In this document: positions 1 to 10,600 of the stretch, in pieces
How positions within the stretch are numbered: position 1 is the first letter of the stretch
Layout: the number at the start of each line of letters is the position of its first letter
Assembly (NCBI RefSeq): GCF_910592395.1
Contig: NC_088311.1
Span: 4,218,501-4,282,500 of the forward strand
Reading direction: 5' to 3'
Length of the DNA: 64,000 bases
Origin: Lineus longissimus
Taxonomy: Eukaryota > Nemertea > Pilidiophora > Heteronemertea > Lineidae
Notes under the pieces: model-generated
The model's input: the letters and a program-made list of their open reading frames with translations, nothing else
Database searches by the model: none
What the model was told of the DNA's origin: nothing
Program-made: the position numbers and the translations under genes

Positions 1-779
1 TCTATGCGATTTAAGTGGAACACAGCTTCACAAACGACATGTTTCCGGGAAGGATTTGTTGCCGCTATTCATCCAAATACAAGTAAAGGGGTCTAAACCA
101 GCAAAGCTGTTCACCTGTCAGATAAATGGTTTTGCATTTTCATGCTGTTGTAAGCCAAAATGGGCATTGCCTATCGCATCATTAAAAGTCGTAATTTTGG
201 TCCATTAGTAGCATTAGCTAAACCGTGCATGCATAGGCATCGAAATATGAAAATCATAAATTAGTGATTTTTAAACTAATATCGTTTAGATCCATAAGTT
301 AATCTCTAACACTCTGTACGTTGTGCAGGTCACATAAACATGTGAGATTAGTATAGATGAAATCCAATTCACAGAAAAATGCATAATCAGGAATATACGA
401 TACATGTACTAAAAGATTAGGAACGCCGTCGAATTTGCACTGTTTTCCCTATTTTTTTTCCTGCGTCATCTATATTACTTTCCTGCCATAAATTCCATAA
501 GGTTAATGTTTGTGCTCGGCTAAATCTCTAGAATGTTCTTCAACATTCAGTATGCCACCTACCAATATACCCACCAACTTATTATCCACTCTAGTCGAAT
601 CGATGCAAAACCATAGCGTATCAGACCTGTCACGTATCATTTGAAAAGACTACGGATTGCGAGTGACACAGCCAATGCAGCCTGCACCACAGATCATAAG
701 GACAAACATTTTTATGTTACTCGTTATTCCTGATAAAAGATTTACAGGGGTCAGCTGGGTCACCTGTTATCAAAAGACG

Positions 780-1203
780 ACGACTCGCACACAACCAACA
801 CCTTAAAATCTTCTCTCTATCACCCACTCAAACAAAACCAACACCTTAAAATCATCTCTGTATCGCCCACTCGCACAAAACCAACACCTTAAAATCATCT
901 CTGTATCGCCCACTCGCACAAAACCAACACCTTAAATCTTCTCTGTATCACCCACTCAAACAAAATCAACACCTTGAATCTTCTCTGTTTCGCCAACTTG
1001 CTCAAAACAAACACCTTAAAATCCTCTCTGTTTCGCCCACTTGCACAAAACCAACACCTTAAAATCCTCTCTGTTTCGCCCACTTGCACAAAACCAACAC
1101 CTTAAAATCCTCTCTGTTTCGCCCACTTGCACAAAACCAACACCTTAAAATCCTCTCTGTTTCGCCCACTTGCACAAAACCAACACCTTAAAATCCTCTC
1201 TAA
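780..1203. repeat. 43-bp minisatellite, about 10 units
   Basis: Direct repeats with a core of accaacaccttaaaatc followed by a variable ctctctgtttcgcccacttg-like part, spaced about 43 bp (some units 41-42). About ten units are visible. The unit length is not a multiple of three, so the reading frame changes from unit to unit. The minus-strand GPCR frame enters the array and stops inside it. Confidence 0.95.
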
Positions 1204-2140
1204 ATTTCTTGCAACCAATGAAGTAAACTACGAATAAAAGGCAGTCATAAATCTTATAAAACATCATAGCAACTATCTGAGACATTCCATATTGCCTTTT
1301 TTGCTCCACTGACAAAACTTTAAATGCGAGGGAAAAATTCCAGTAGGTCACGTGAATAAGATAAGGGGTAGAACAAATAAGAAAGAAAACAGTTGCAAGG
1401 ACAACCAAAGTGATAACGGCCATTTCATCTTTTCCAGTTGCCTTTCCACTTCCCGTCATGGTGTCGCGCGTCTTTCTCCTCCTCTTAAGACTGTAGATGA
1501 TACAACCATTGAAAATTATGATCGTTGATAGAGGAATGATAGAAAGTAAGGTCACATGGGCTACCTCGTACCCCCATGTGACCAAAGGAGGTACATCGAA
1601 CTTACACGCAAACTGGCCAAGGACCGTGTCTGATATGCTTTTCTGGTAGATGACGTGGGGCAATGCCAGGAGAACGAAGAAGACGACAGCTACAGCCTGA
1701 AAACGTTTCACCGACCCAACAGTGCAGAATTTGGCCGCCTTCAGTGGGTATACTACCGCTATGAAACGAGAAAACGTCAGTATAACTATTGTCCAACTTC
1801 GAAGGTTTACGCTGCTATAACCAAGAAACATCACCTCGGCACAAAAAGCATCTCCAAGCTTTGCAATTTCAGCGGGGAATCTGTTCATTAAGTGCACCTG
1901 TAAGTGAGGTATCTTGATGATTTCACTCCAAAAAGCAAAAAATAAGAGATACAGAGAACTTGTGTTTGATCTGTATCGCCGCTGAGATAGGACGACAATG
2001 ATCAAGGCGTTGCTGACAAAGCCCAGCGAAAGGATAACTGGTGGTAGATAAAATCCCACAATCAAGTCCGTTAGAGAAAGCTTTTGAGCATTAACTATGG
2101 TCACATCCGATCCATCTAGAGTTGACACACTTATCGACAT
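1145..2140 (-). CDS. Class A (rhodopsin-like) G protein-coupled receptor, copy 1
   Basis: Intronless receptor with seven hydrophobic segments, about 331 residues. Visible landmarks are an N in helix 1 (GFVSNALIIVVL), Cys at the top of helix 3 (DAFCAEVMF) pairing with a Cys in extracellular loop 2 (QFACKFDV), and a basic loop 3 (LKRRRKTRD). The helix-3 motif is SRF instead of DRY, and helix 7 lacks a canonical NPxxY (it reads DCLLFVVY). The general style resembles the orphan/peptide (FMRFamide-receptor-like) GPCRs that expand in invertebrates, but the ligand cannot be read from sequence. The start is placed at 2140 because this ATG is the one kept in copy 2. An in-frame ATG at 2173 would add 11 residues but is followed by a stop in copy 2. 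The last ~17 residues lie in minisatellite sequence. Confidence 0.9.
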   Translation of the reverse strand: MSISVSTLDGSDVTIVNAQKLSLTDLIVGFYLPPVILSLGFVSNALIIVVLSQRRYRSNTSSLYLLFFAFWSEIIKIPHLQVHLMNRFPAEIAKLGDAFCAEVMFLGYSSVNLRSWTIVILTFSRFIAVVYPLKAAKFCTVGSVKRFQAVAVVFFVLLALPHVIYQKSISDTVLGQFACKFDVPPLVTWGYEVAHVTLLSIIPLSTIIIFNGCIIYSLKRRRKTRDTMTGSGKATGKDEMAVITLVVLATVFFLICSTPYLIHVTYWNFSLAFKVLSVEQKRQYGMSQIVAMMFYKIYDCLLFVVYFIGCKKFREDFKVLVLCKWAKQRGF

Positions 2141-3847
2141 ATCAAGTGAGAGTACTGATACCTGTCGTCCCATGTTGAGCTGAAATTATAGTTTCTACGG
2201 TTGGATAATTTTGTACTTAATACCTGCGGACAGAGCTTACAAGCTGAGCACCTGTGGAAAGCAAATCATCCGATCCGTGTTCTTCTTCAAATCGATGACT
2301 TATAGTATTGATGATTAACCGAGAGGTTGCTTTTGAAGAGGACTGAGGTAGGCTTAAATGAGCGATATCGACGATTCACTGATTCTTCGACATCAATCTT
2401 TTACGTTGCGTACTTTCCTTTTTGCAGGTTTTTTGATAAGATGCAGTGGTGCCAACGGCAAATGCAGCTCGTAAATATCCAAGCTCTTAGTTCACGACCA
2501 GAAAACAACCGATAGCCATGCCCTGTGCGTCAGCCAGTTCAACAAAATGTGGAAACATTATGTCGAAAGCAAATGCTTTCAAATGTGTTGCCGATTTAAC
2601 TTTGAAACTAATACGCTTTGAATTGCAACTGATTTTTGTTTTGAAATATGAATAATCATCATACCAATGGCATCTCGTTGAGTTGGGGGTCTTTTTAAAA
2701 ACACAACGCAGGAAATTGGAACTATTTCCAGTTACAGCCATGTGACATTGCGCTTTAGCTACACTAGGGCTATTGAGAACTCAAAAAAACTATCATAGGT
2801 GACCACCTTATGTTTTAGAGAAGTTCACTAGGAACCCAAGTATGTACTATATAAGGCAATACACGCATTACATGTATGGCAGGCCTGCCTCGATTGTACC
2901 ACTAACAGCTTCCCCGCGAACCTCCGAGGTCTACGGTGACAGTGCACGAGTCGCTGCTTTGTTATTACACACAGTACCGCACTCGCACAATGCCGCGAAA
3001 ATCGCCCAACCAAGTTCCTTCCACGACAGGAGCATGTCTTTTAAACCGTTCAAACCGAAATAAAACTCTATGCGATTTAAGTGGAACACAGCTTCACAAA
3101 CGACATGTTTCCGGGGAGGATTTTGTTGCGGCTATATTCATCCAAATACAAGTAAAGGGGTCTAAACCAGCAAAGCTGTTCACCTGTCAGATAAATGGTT
3201 TTGCATTTTCATGCTGTTGTAAGCCAAAATGGGCATTGCCTATCGCATCATTAAAAGTCGTAATTTTGGTCCATTAGTAGCATTAGCTGAACCGCGCATG
3301 CATAGGCATCGAAATATGAAAATCATAAATTGGTGATTTCTAAACTAATATCGTTTAGATCCATAAGTTAATCTCTAACACTCTGTACGTTGTGCAGGTC
3401 ACATAAACATGTGAGATTAGTATACATGAAATCCAATTCACAGAAAAATGCATAATCAAGAATATACGATACATGTACTAAAAGATTAGGAACGCCGTCG
3501 AATTTGCACTGTTTTCCTTATTTTTTTCCTGCTTCATCTATATTACTTTCCTGCCATAAATTCCATGAGGTTAATGTTCGTGCTCGGCTAAATCCTCTAG
3601 AATGTCCTTCAACCTTCAGTATGCCACCTACCAATATACCCACCAACTTATTATCCGCTCTAGTCGAATCGATGCAAAACCATAGCGTATCAGACCTGTC
3701 ACGTATCATTTGAAAAGACTACGGATTGCGAGTGACACAGCCAATGCAGCCTGCACCACAGATAATAAGGACAAACATTTTTACGTTACTCGTTATTCCT
3801 GATAAAAGATTTACAGGGGTCAGCTGGGTCACCTGTTATCAAAAGAC

Positions 3848-4057
3848 GACGACTCGCACACAACCAACACCTTAAAATCTTCTCTGTATCACCCACTCAA
3901 ACAAAACCAACACCTTAAAATCATCTCTGTATCGCCCACTCGCACAAAACCAACACCTTAAAATCATCTCTGTATCGCCCACTTGCACAAAACCAACACC
4001 TTAAAATCCTCTCTGTTTCGCCCACTTGCACAAAACCAACACCTTAAAATCCTCTCT
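3848..4057. repeat. 43-bp minisatellite, about 5 units
   Basis: The same repeat family as at 780-1203, with about half the number of units. The GPCR frame again terminates inside it, and the encoded C terminus is the same as in copy 1. Confidence 0.94.
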
Positions 4058-4996
4058 AAATTTCTTGCAACCAATGAAGTAAACTACGAATAAAAGGCAG
4101 TCATAAATCTTATAAAACATCATAGCAACTATCTGAGACATTCCATATTGTCTTTTTTGCTCCACTGACAAAACTTTAAATGCGAGGGAAAAATTCCAGT
4201 AGGTCACGTGAATAAGATAGGGGGTAGAACAAATAAGAAAGAAAACAGTTGCAAGGACAACCAAAGTGATAACGGCCACTTCATCTTTTCCAGTTGCCTT
4301 TCCACTTCCCGTCATGGTGTCGCGCGTCTTTCTCCTCCTCTTAAGACTGTAGATGATACAACCATTGAAAATTATGATCGTTGAGAGAGGAATGATAGAA
4401 AGTAAGGTCACATGGGCTACCTCGTACCCCCATGTGACCAAAGGAGGTACATCGAACTTACACGCAAACTGGCCAAGGACCGTGTCTGATATGCTTTTCT
4501 GGTAGATGACGTGGGGCAATGCCAGGAGAACGAAGAAGACGACAGCTACAGCCTGAAAACGTTTCACGGTCCCAACAGCGCAGAATTTGGCCGCCTTCAG
4601 TGGGTATACTACCGCCATGAAACGAGAAAACGTCAGTATAACTATTGTCCAACTTCGAAGGTTTACGCTGCTATAACCAATAAACATGACCTCGGCACAA
4701 AAAGCGTCTCCAAGCTTTGCAATTTCAGCGGGGAATCTGTTCATTAAGTGCACCTGTAAGTCAGGTATCATGATGATTTCACTCCAAAAAGCAAAATATA
4801 AGAGATATAGAGAACTCGTGTTTGATCTGTATCGCCGCTGAGATAGGACGACAATGATCAAGGCGTTGCTGACAAAGCCCAGCGAAAGGATAACTGGCGG
4901 TAGATAAAATCCCACAATCAAGTCCGTTAGAGAAAGCTTTTGAGCATGAACTATGGTCACATCCGATCCATCTAGAGGTGACACACTTACCGACAT
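4001..4996 (-). CDS. Class A (rhodopsin-like) G protein-coupled receptor, copy 2
   Basis: Tandem paralogue of the receptor at 1145-2140, 331 residues, differing at only a few positions (for example N-terminal MSVSVSPLDG against MSISVSTLDG). Seven membrane segments, the helix-3/loop-2 cysteines, the SRF motif in place of DRY and the missing NPxxY are all shared. The upstream ATG of copy 1 is present here but opens a frame that hits TAA after nine codons. The ATG at 4996 is therefore the first that gives the receptor, and the upstream one could act as a short uORF. Both copies are open and intact, so there is no sign of pseudogenisation. Confidence 0.9.
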   Translation of the reverse strand: MSVSVSPLDGSDVTIVHAQKLSLTDLIVGFYLPPVILSLGFVSNALIIVVLSQRRYRSNTSSLYLLYFAFWSEIIMIPDLQVHLMNRFPAEIAKLGDAFCAEVMFIGYSSVNLRSWTIVILTFSRFMAVVYPLKAAKFCAVGTVKRFQAVAVVFFVLLALPHVIYQKSISDTVLGQFACKFDVPPLVTWGYEVAHVTLLSIIPLSTIIIFNGCIIYSLKRRRKTRDTMTGSGKATGKDEVAVITLVVLATVFFLICSTPYLIHVTYWNFSLAFKVLSVEQKRQYGMSQIVAMMFYKIYDCLLFVVYFIGCKKFREDFKVLVLCKWAKQRGF

Positions 4997-5655
4997 ATTT
5001 ATTAGTGAGAGTACCGTACCTGTCGTCCCATGTTGAGCTGAAATTATAGTTTCTACGGTTGGATAATTTTTTACTTAAAACCTGCGGACAGCGCTTACAA
5101 GCTGAGCACCTGTGGAAAGCAAATCATCCGATCCGTGTACTTCTTCAAATCGATGACTTATAGTATTGATGATTAACCGAGAGGTTGCTTTTGAAGAGGA
5201 CTGAGGTAGGCTTAAATGAGCGATATCGACGATTCACTGATTCTTCAGCATCACTCTTTTACGTTGCGTACTTTTCTTGGTTATTTTGATAAGATGCAGT
5301 GGTGCCAAATGCGAATGCAGCTCGTAAATATTCCAAGCTCTTAGTTCACGACCAGAAAACAACCGATAGCCATGCTCTGTGCGCGTCAGCCAGTTCAACA
5401 AATAGTGGAAACATTATGTCGATAGCAAATGCTTTCAAATGTATCGCCGATTTAACTTTGAAACTAATACGCTTTGAATTGCAACTGATTTTTGTTTTGA
5501 AATATGAATAATCATCATACAAATGGCATCTCGTTGAGTTGGTGACCTTTTAAAAACAAAACGTAGGAAAATGGGTACTGTCTCCAGTTACAGCCATGTG
5601 ACATTGCGCTTTAGCTATACTAGGGCTATTGAGACCTCAAAAAAACTATAGGTGT

Positions 5656-6200
5656 ACTATATACTTGGGTTTTAACACGTATGACATGACAAGCAATTGC
5701 CAGCTGTCCGTTTTATTATTCAGGTTTAGAGGAAACTAACCTTAACTAAATCCACATACACCTGATATCGCAAAAACAGGTGTATTACAAATATCATAAT
5801 ACCAGCAGTCGCTTTACAATAAATTAAATTGTCCATAATGTCAAGCTCTAGCAGGAGACTTATTACCAGGTTATGTGCCAAATCATAACAAAATAAATCA
5901 TGATCATGATCATGATAATCCGAGTTTAAGGAGATTTCCCACAACACCGTCATAACTATAGTGCAATATTATACATGTAATAGCAAAGGTGTTTATAGGA
6001 ATATAATCCACACTGCTTGAGCTTTTACCAGGACGAGTTCATCCGAATACTCGACTAATTTGAAGTCTTGAGGTCGTATTTGACCTTATTAAAGAACTGA
6101 CTCGAGCTCGAAGAGGGGCTATATCGAGTACAGTTCCTCATTTGCAAGAATAAGGCAGCGATTCATCAGCAGCATTACAAGAAAAAGACGTGTTGATATA
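5656..6200. other. Intergenic, no gene seen
   Basis: AT-rich stretch between the GPCR duplication and the next plus-strand gene. It contains a short palindromic run (atcatgatcatgatcatgat, about 5899-5918). I see no splice-bounded coding segment. The end of this stretch is presumably 5' UTR or promoter of the gene starting at 6222, but no clear TATA box decides this. Confidence 0.5.
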
Positions 6201-6221
6201 GAAGTGGTTGCGAATACCGAA

Positions 6222-7382
6222 ATGGAGCTTTCAGAGATTGATCACGGGGATAGCGAAGGTCTTGAAGTGTTACAAAGTGTGGCATCCAAATTAGAAAAGC
6301 TTTCAGTGGCGCCTGCATTAAAGAAGCACTCTCGGAGTAGTAGTCTTACGGATCTCGGAAAGAAATGTGGGGCTGGAACAGAAAGTCCGGTTTGGCAACC
6401 AAAGAAGAGAATACTACGGCGTCGGGCTACCATTGGCAGCATAAACATTCCAGCTGGGATACAGAAGTACAGATCGTCTACTGTCGTACGGTTAGGCTCA
6501 CACGGGTCAACAGAGAACATCTACGGTGACAGCCGCGTGTGTCTGAGAAATAGTCCGAGGACTGAGTCGAGGAACGGTTCAAGAGATGGTTCGACTGAAT
6601 CTAGTCCAAATCGTAGTCCAAATCATACAGTCTCTGGGAGTCCAACGCGTGCTGTGTTCGGAAGTCCAAAGGATTCTTTATTCGTCCCTGGACCCGCTAC
6701 TCCTGCCTGGATCACGGCCCCGAAAGCCAAACAGGTATCACCAAATGGACTGGATAAGATACTCAATCTAACTGTTAGGTTTCCACCTCTGGTAAGAGAG
6801 GATATCGACTTGTCACCAGTCAAGTTTCGAGAGAGGTCAAGTAGTTTCACGTCACCAAGGGAAAGGCGCTATCGCAAACTATCTAAGGTCGAAGAAGAAT
6901 CAGGACTAGGTAATAGTAAAACGGAAAATAAAGGCTTCGTGGACAGAGCGGATGAAACAACTTCAGGGCCAAGACGAAAGACCTCAAGAGATGATTCAAA
7001 TCTGATTTTTAACTATGAGGATACTTTATTTGATGATTACGATGCGTGTGATTCAGGAGGCAACAAGGAAAAAAAAATTCCAAAATCGATTCTGAGATTC
7101 AGGTCCCCTACCGCTGCAACCATAAAAATTGTGCACACGGAGGAGGTGAAACCTCGAATTGTGTATCCGCCGCAAAATTCTGTGTTTGAGACTCACAAGG
7201 GGAACTCAATGTTTGGCAACGTGCCTGCTTTTGGGTACGGGTGTTTTGACGAAAGTCATAACCAGCAGTTATCTACATCTCCGTCTTCTAGACTAGCAAG
7301 CGGCAGGAATTCGCCGAGGCTGAGTCCAGATTCACCGCGGACCAAACAAAAGAAGGTTTCTTTCTTTAATGATCCGTTATAA
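6222..7382 (+). CDS. Ser/Pro-rich, probably disordered protein with PP1-docking motifs
   Basis: Single open exon of 386 residues. The frame is open further upstream to a GTG at 6204, but the first ATG is at 6222 (MELSEIDHGD). The composition is rich in Ser, Pro, Arg and Lys with many SP pairs (for example NRSPNH, FGSPKD, RNSPRLSPDSPR), typical of proline-directed kinase substrates, and no folded domain is recognisable. Two short motifs known from protein phosphatase 1 regulators are present in the usual order: SILR at residues 289-292 (the [GS]IL[RK] 'SILK' motif) and KVSF at 378-381 (the RVxF motif), five residues from the C terminus. A role as a PP1-targeting or PP1-inhibiting subunit is inference from these motifs. 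The protein family itself is not recognised. Confidence 0.75.
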   Translation: MELSEIDHGDSEGLEVLQSVASKLEKLSVAPALKKHSRSSSLTDLGKKCGAGTESPVWQPKKRILRRRATIGSINIPAGIQKYRSSTVVRLGSHGSTENIYGDSRVCLRNSPRTESRNGSRDGSTESSPNRSPNHTVSGSPTRAVFGSPKDSLFVPGPATPAWITAPKAKQVSPNGLDKILNLTVRFPPLVREDIDLSPVKFRERSSSFTSPRERRYRKLSKVEEESGLGNSKTENKGFVDRADETTSGPRRKTSRDDSNLIFNYEDTLFDDYDACDSGGNKEKKIPKSILRFRSPTAATIKIVHTEEVKPRIVYPPQNSVFETHKGNSMFGNVPAFGYGCFDESHNQQLSTSPSSRLASGRNSPRLSPDSPRTKQKKVSFFNDPL

Positions 7383-7632
7383 ACCAACGTGTACTTATTA
7401 CGAAAAGCTACCATTACCGGATTAATGCTTTTAACGTCTAGATTTAATAAGAATTAGCTTAGACGGGGCAGAAGTGTTTGTAGTGTAAATGTTTATGATA
7501 AATCTGATCCTGTCTGAAAGACGACCAAAAGGCCTACGTTACCACTGACAGTCTCCTATTTTGGTCCTCAATGAGGAAGCAAGAGGGTCACTCAATGAAA
7601 GACAAATTAAGAACCTTCCTGAGTTTGAGCAA

Positions 7633-7638
7633 TTTATT
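7633..7638 (-). terminator. Poly(A) signal AATAAA
   Basis: AATAAA on the minus strand, 54 bp beyond the stop codon of the helical-repeat gene ending at 7692. Confidence 0.6.
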
Positions 7639-7691
7639 TCCATAAGTATTGGCACATTATGATCAATTCATTTATACAACTATTGGACAAA

Positions 7692-10600
7692 TTATGCCCC
7701 TTGTTCCTCGCCGCCGAGGACCTTAGTGATCTTCTCCTCCAAATCCTCGGTCAGCTTGTCAGCATTTGTTTGGAAGAACTTCAAGGCTTGTTCCTTGGCG
7801 TGCGTGGTCAGATATCTACCCTTGTCCTTGATCAGCTAAAATAGAGAAATGCAAGTTGAAAGTGTTATCGAAATGAGGCTTTATTGCAACTGAATGTAAA
7901 GTTCAAAGCAACTGACCCAACATGAATTTCCTCAATTATACGTAAGACCGTAGGACTGATGCAAAACATTACCTGACAAAACATGAACAGGCAAAGTTGT
8001 AAGTAAACTGACAACCTACCTGCGTGGCCATGTCCCTGACCTCAATCAAGTTAGGTTGTACATCAGCCCAGATATCACCGAAGAACTGTTTGACATAATC
8101 ACCAAAATCATTAAATGTGTCCTTGATGTTACCCCAAATTTCCTTAAAACCTCTTTCCTGAAGAAAAAGAGAAACTAACAGACATCACTCAAATAATTTC
8201 CTATTTACTTTCATCATTGCTTTGTGAATTAATTTTCCTCAACATTTTGAAGTGATAGGCGAAATAACTGGTATCGACTTCGCTCAAGGCAAGGACTGAT
8301 TTTATCAAATCGGTTTACTGCTTCAGACGACACCGCAACAAAACTCAAAGTGCAGTTGGCTCTAGCGGAAAGTGGGTGATTCAAATACCCACTGCTGCAG
8401 TTAGTGTGGAATAGAAATATCATTACAAGACGTCAATTAACCACACCAAGGTCATTCTATATAACGAAATAAACGCCGCGGTGATCGCGACCATAGCGGA
8501 AAACCAACTGGAATCAGTCCTAAGAGTGCGTGGATGTTAATTGTTATATCATTGCACCGAATGAGATGAAAATTTACAACTCTTTGATGAACCAAGTGAC
8601 CTTCAAGCAGGAACTGCAGTTCCTTGCCCGTTTAAGAGCTACATATCAATCATGCTTTGTTAAGGGTAAACAAATAGCGTGAACAAACCTGTAGATCGAC
8701 CTCCTTTTCGCCTGGAAGAGACGAATAAGAATTAATTCCGCGATTTGATCATGAACGGCCGAACCGACATTTTGGTGTGAAAACTCTAACTAGTTTATAT
8801 ACATGTGCCAGTAATGGGCTACGTTTATAAATAAGTTGTCGCTTAACAAGGGTATCGTTAGCGTTTCAGACCATTCAGTATCTAAGTCAGGATCTCATAG
8901 CGCAGAAGTGTGTTTTTGCATGTTTTCATTTGCGAAGGAGCTGCCTACCCGTGCCGAGTGCGTCAGTAATCTTATCCTCCAAGTCCTTGGTCAGCTTGTC
9001 AGCATTCTTCTGGAAGAATTTCAAGGCCTGGTCCTTGGCGTGAGTGGTTAGCTGTCTGGCGCCGTCCTTAATCAGCTGATGAAAGAACAAAACTTTAAAT
9101 CATCAGTATATTTTGAGAAGGGAATAATAGATTCTTAATAATCAGTCACCAACAACGGTAAACTTGTACATGTACCAATAATTTTATGGAATACTCTAAG
9201 TTGAATGTTTGTCCAACTTTCAACATTGCTTAGGACAAGTATGCTGGCCAACAAATTGAGGTGTGCCTGTGACTTTTGATCAACAGTGTATGTCCATTTT
9301 GAAACAAAAAGTAGCAATGGGAAATAACTTGAATTGCATGCTTTGTGAGGGATTGATTGTTTAGCTGAAAACTTCCTGACGCCAATGCAATCTGTAGGGT
9401 TTCGGCGGTAAGCCGCAACAGAGTCTTCAAATAGAACGACAGGATCTGCCATTGTCAACCATTATGATGCAACAGTTAGTACCTACCGTCATGGCCATGT
9501 CCCTAACCTCGATCAGGCTTGGTTCAACCTCCTCCCAGATGTCAATGAAGAACTGTTTGGCCCAGTCGCCGAAGTCATTGAATTTGTCCTTGATACTTCC
9601 CCAGATGTCTCTTCTCTGTAAGAAGGAAACTATGCCTTTGAAATGTATACGAAAAGTTAAGATGCTTAATATCGCATTTGGAATGAAGTATGACTTTGTA
9701 AATTAATTTGTAACTCACCTCGAGTTGAGTCTCTCCTGTGCCGAGAACACCAGTGATCTTTTCCTCCAAATCCTTGGTAAGCTTGTCAGCATTTGCTTGG
9801 AAGAATTTCAACGCCTGTTCCTTGGCAACGTCGCTCAGATATTTACCCTTGTCCTTGATCAGCTAAGAAAGAAACCAAAGTTTAACTCCTGTTAATCAAA
9901 AGCATTTTTAAGTGGTGGTCAATTATTTTCAAACACAGGAATGAAACCAGCTAAGACCCGCTGAGTCTGTTCCGAAGGGAAAAGAGGTCACACAACATAT
10001 TGGCCTACTATGCATTGCAATTTGCGCGTGGGCCAACCCACTAAAAGGTAAACTTGCGATAGTGTTTCTATTTTCTGTAACTAGCAGTCAAGAGACATAT
10101 TACACAGAGTGTCTTGTCAGGAGAAAACTGCAACGTTCACAAAACTATCTGGCGTACATAAGAATGGATGAGAATAATTAATGCTCAGGACCGTTTTTAA
10201 CCCCCTCCTCCCCTCCTCCGCCCAATTAGGTATCCCAGACGTGTTATAGCATTCTCATCGTGTTTTTCTCCGGGTGTTTCTCAACAAATTTTCAATCAAA
10301 TAATTCATTGTGAAAAGGTGGAACACACAGAACATATTCACTTACCTGTACGGCCATGTCTCTGACTTCAATCAAGTTAGGTTTGAGATCAGCCCAGATA
10401 TCGCCAAAGAACTGCTTAGTCCAGTCGCCGAAGTCATTGAAGTTGTCTTTGATATTGCCCCAGATTTCTTTAATGTCTCTCTCCTGGGGATGTTATCAAT
10501 ATTTGCATCTTTAAACATTGGTAATATAAGGGGGAGTTTCGGCTATTTGGCTGGCCTTGGTGGGATATGCTTGAAACCTCATAATGCAAAAATTCGCGAA

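Larger units (their letters stand above)
1..2800. repeat. Tandem segmental duplication, copy 1
   Basis: This block is repeated at about 3067-5655. It runs from a stretch beginning tctatgcgatttaagtgg, through the minisatellite and the GPCR gene, to a stretch ending near actagggctattgaga. The two copies look nearly identical by eye, with scattered substitutions, small indels and a different number of minisatellite units. Copy 1 is already inside the repeat at base 1, so the array may continue to the left of the window. A separate stretch of about 270 bp (2800-3066) lies between the copies. Confidence 0.93.
3067..5655. repeat. Tandem segmental duplication, copy 2
   Basis: Second copy of the block at 1-2800, in the same orientation. 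It is shorter mainly because the minisatellite has about five units instead of about ten. The match ends shortly after the shared actagggctattgaga stretch at about 5640. Confidence 0.93.

Noticed and set aside
780-1203. Regular spaced repeats that might be called a CRISPR array
   Set aside because: The context is eukaryotic, the repeats are contiguous 43-bp units without unique spacers, and there are no cas genes. It is a minisatellite.
1655-1891. Open frame antisense to the GPCR (and its twin at 4511-4747)
   Set aside because: It mirrors the conserved GPCR codons on the other strand and duplicates with them; no independent evidence.
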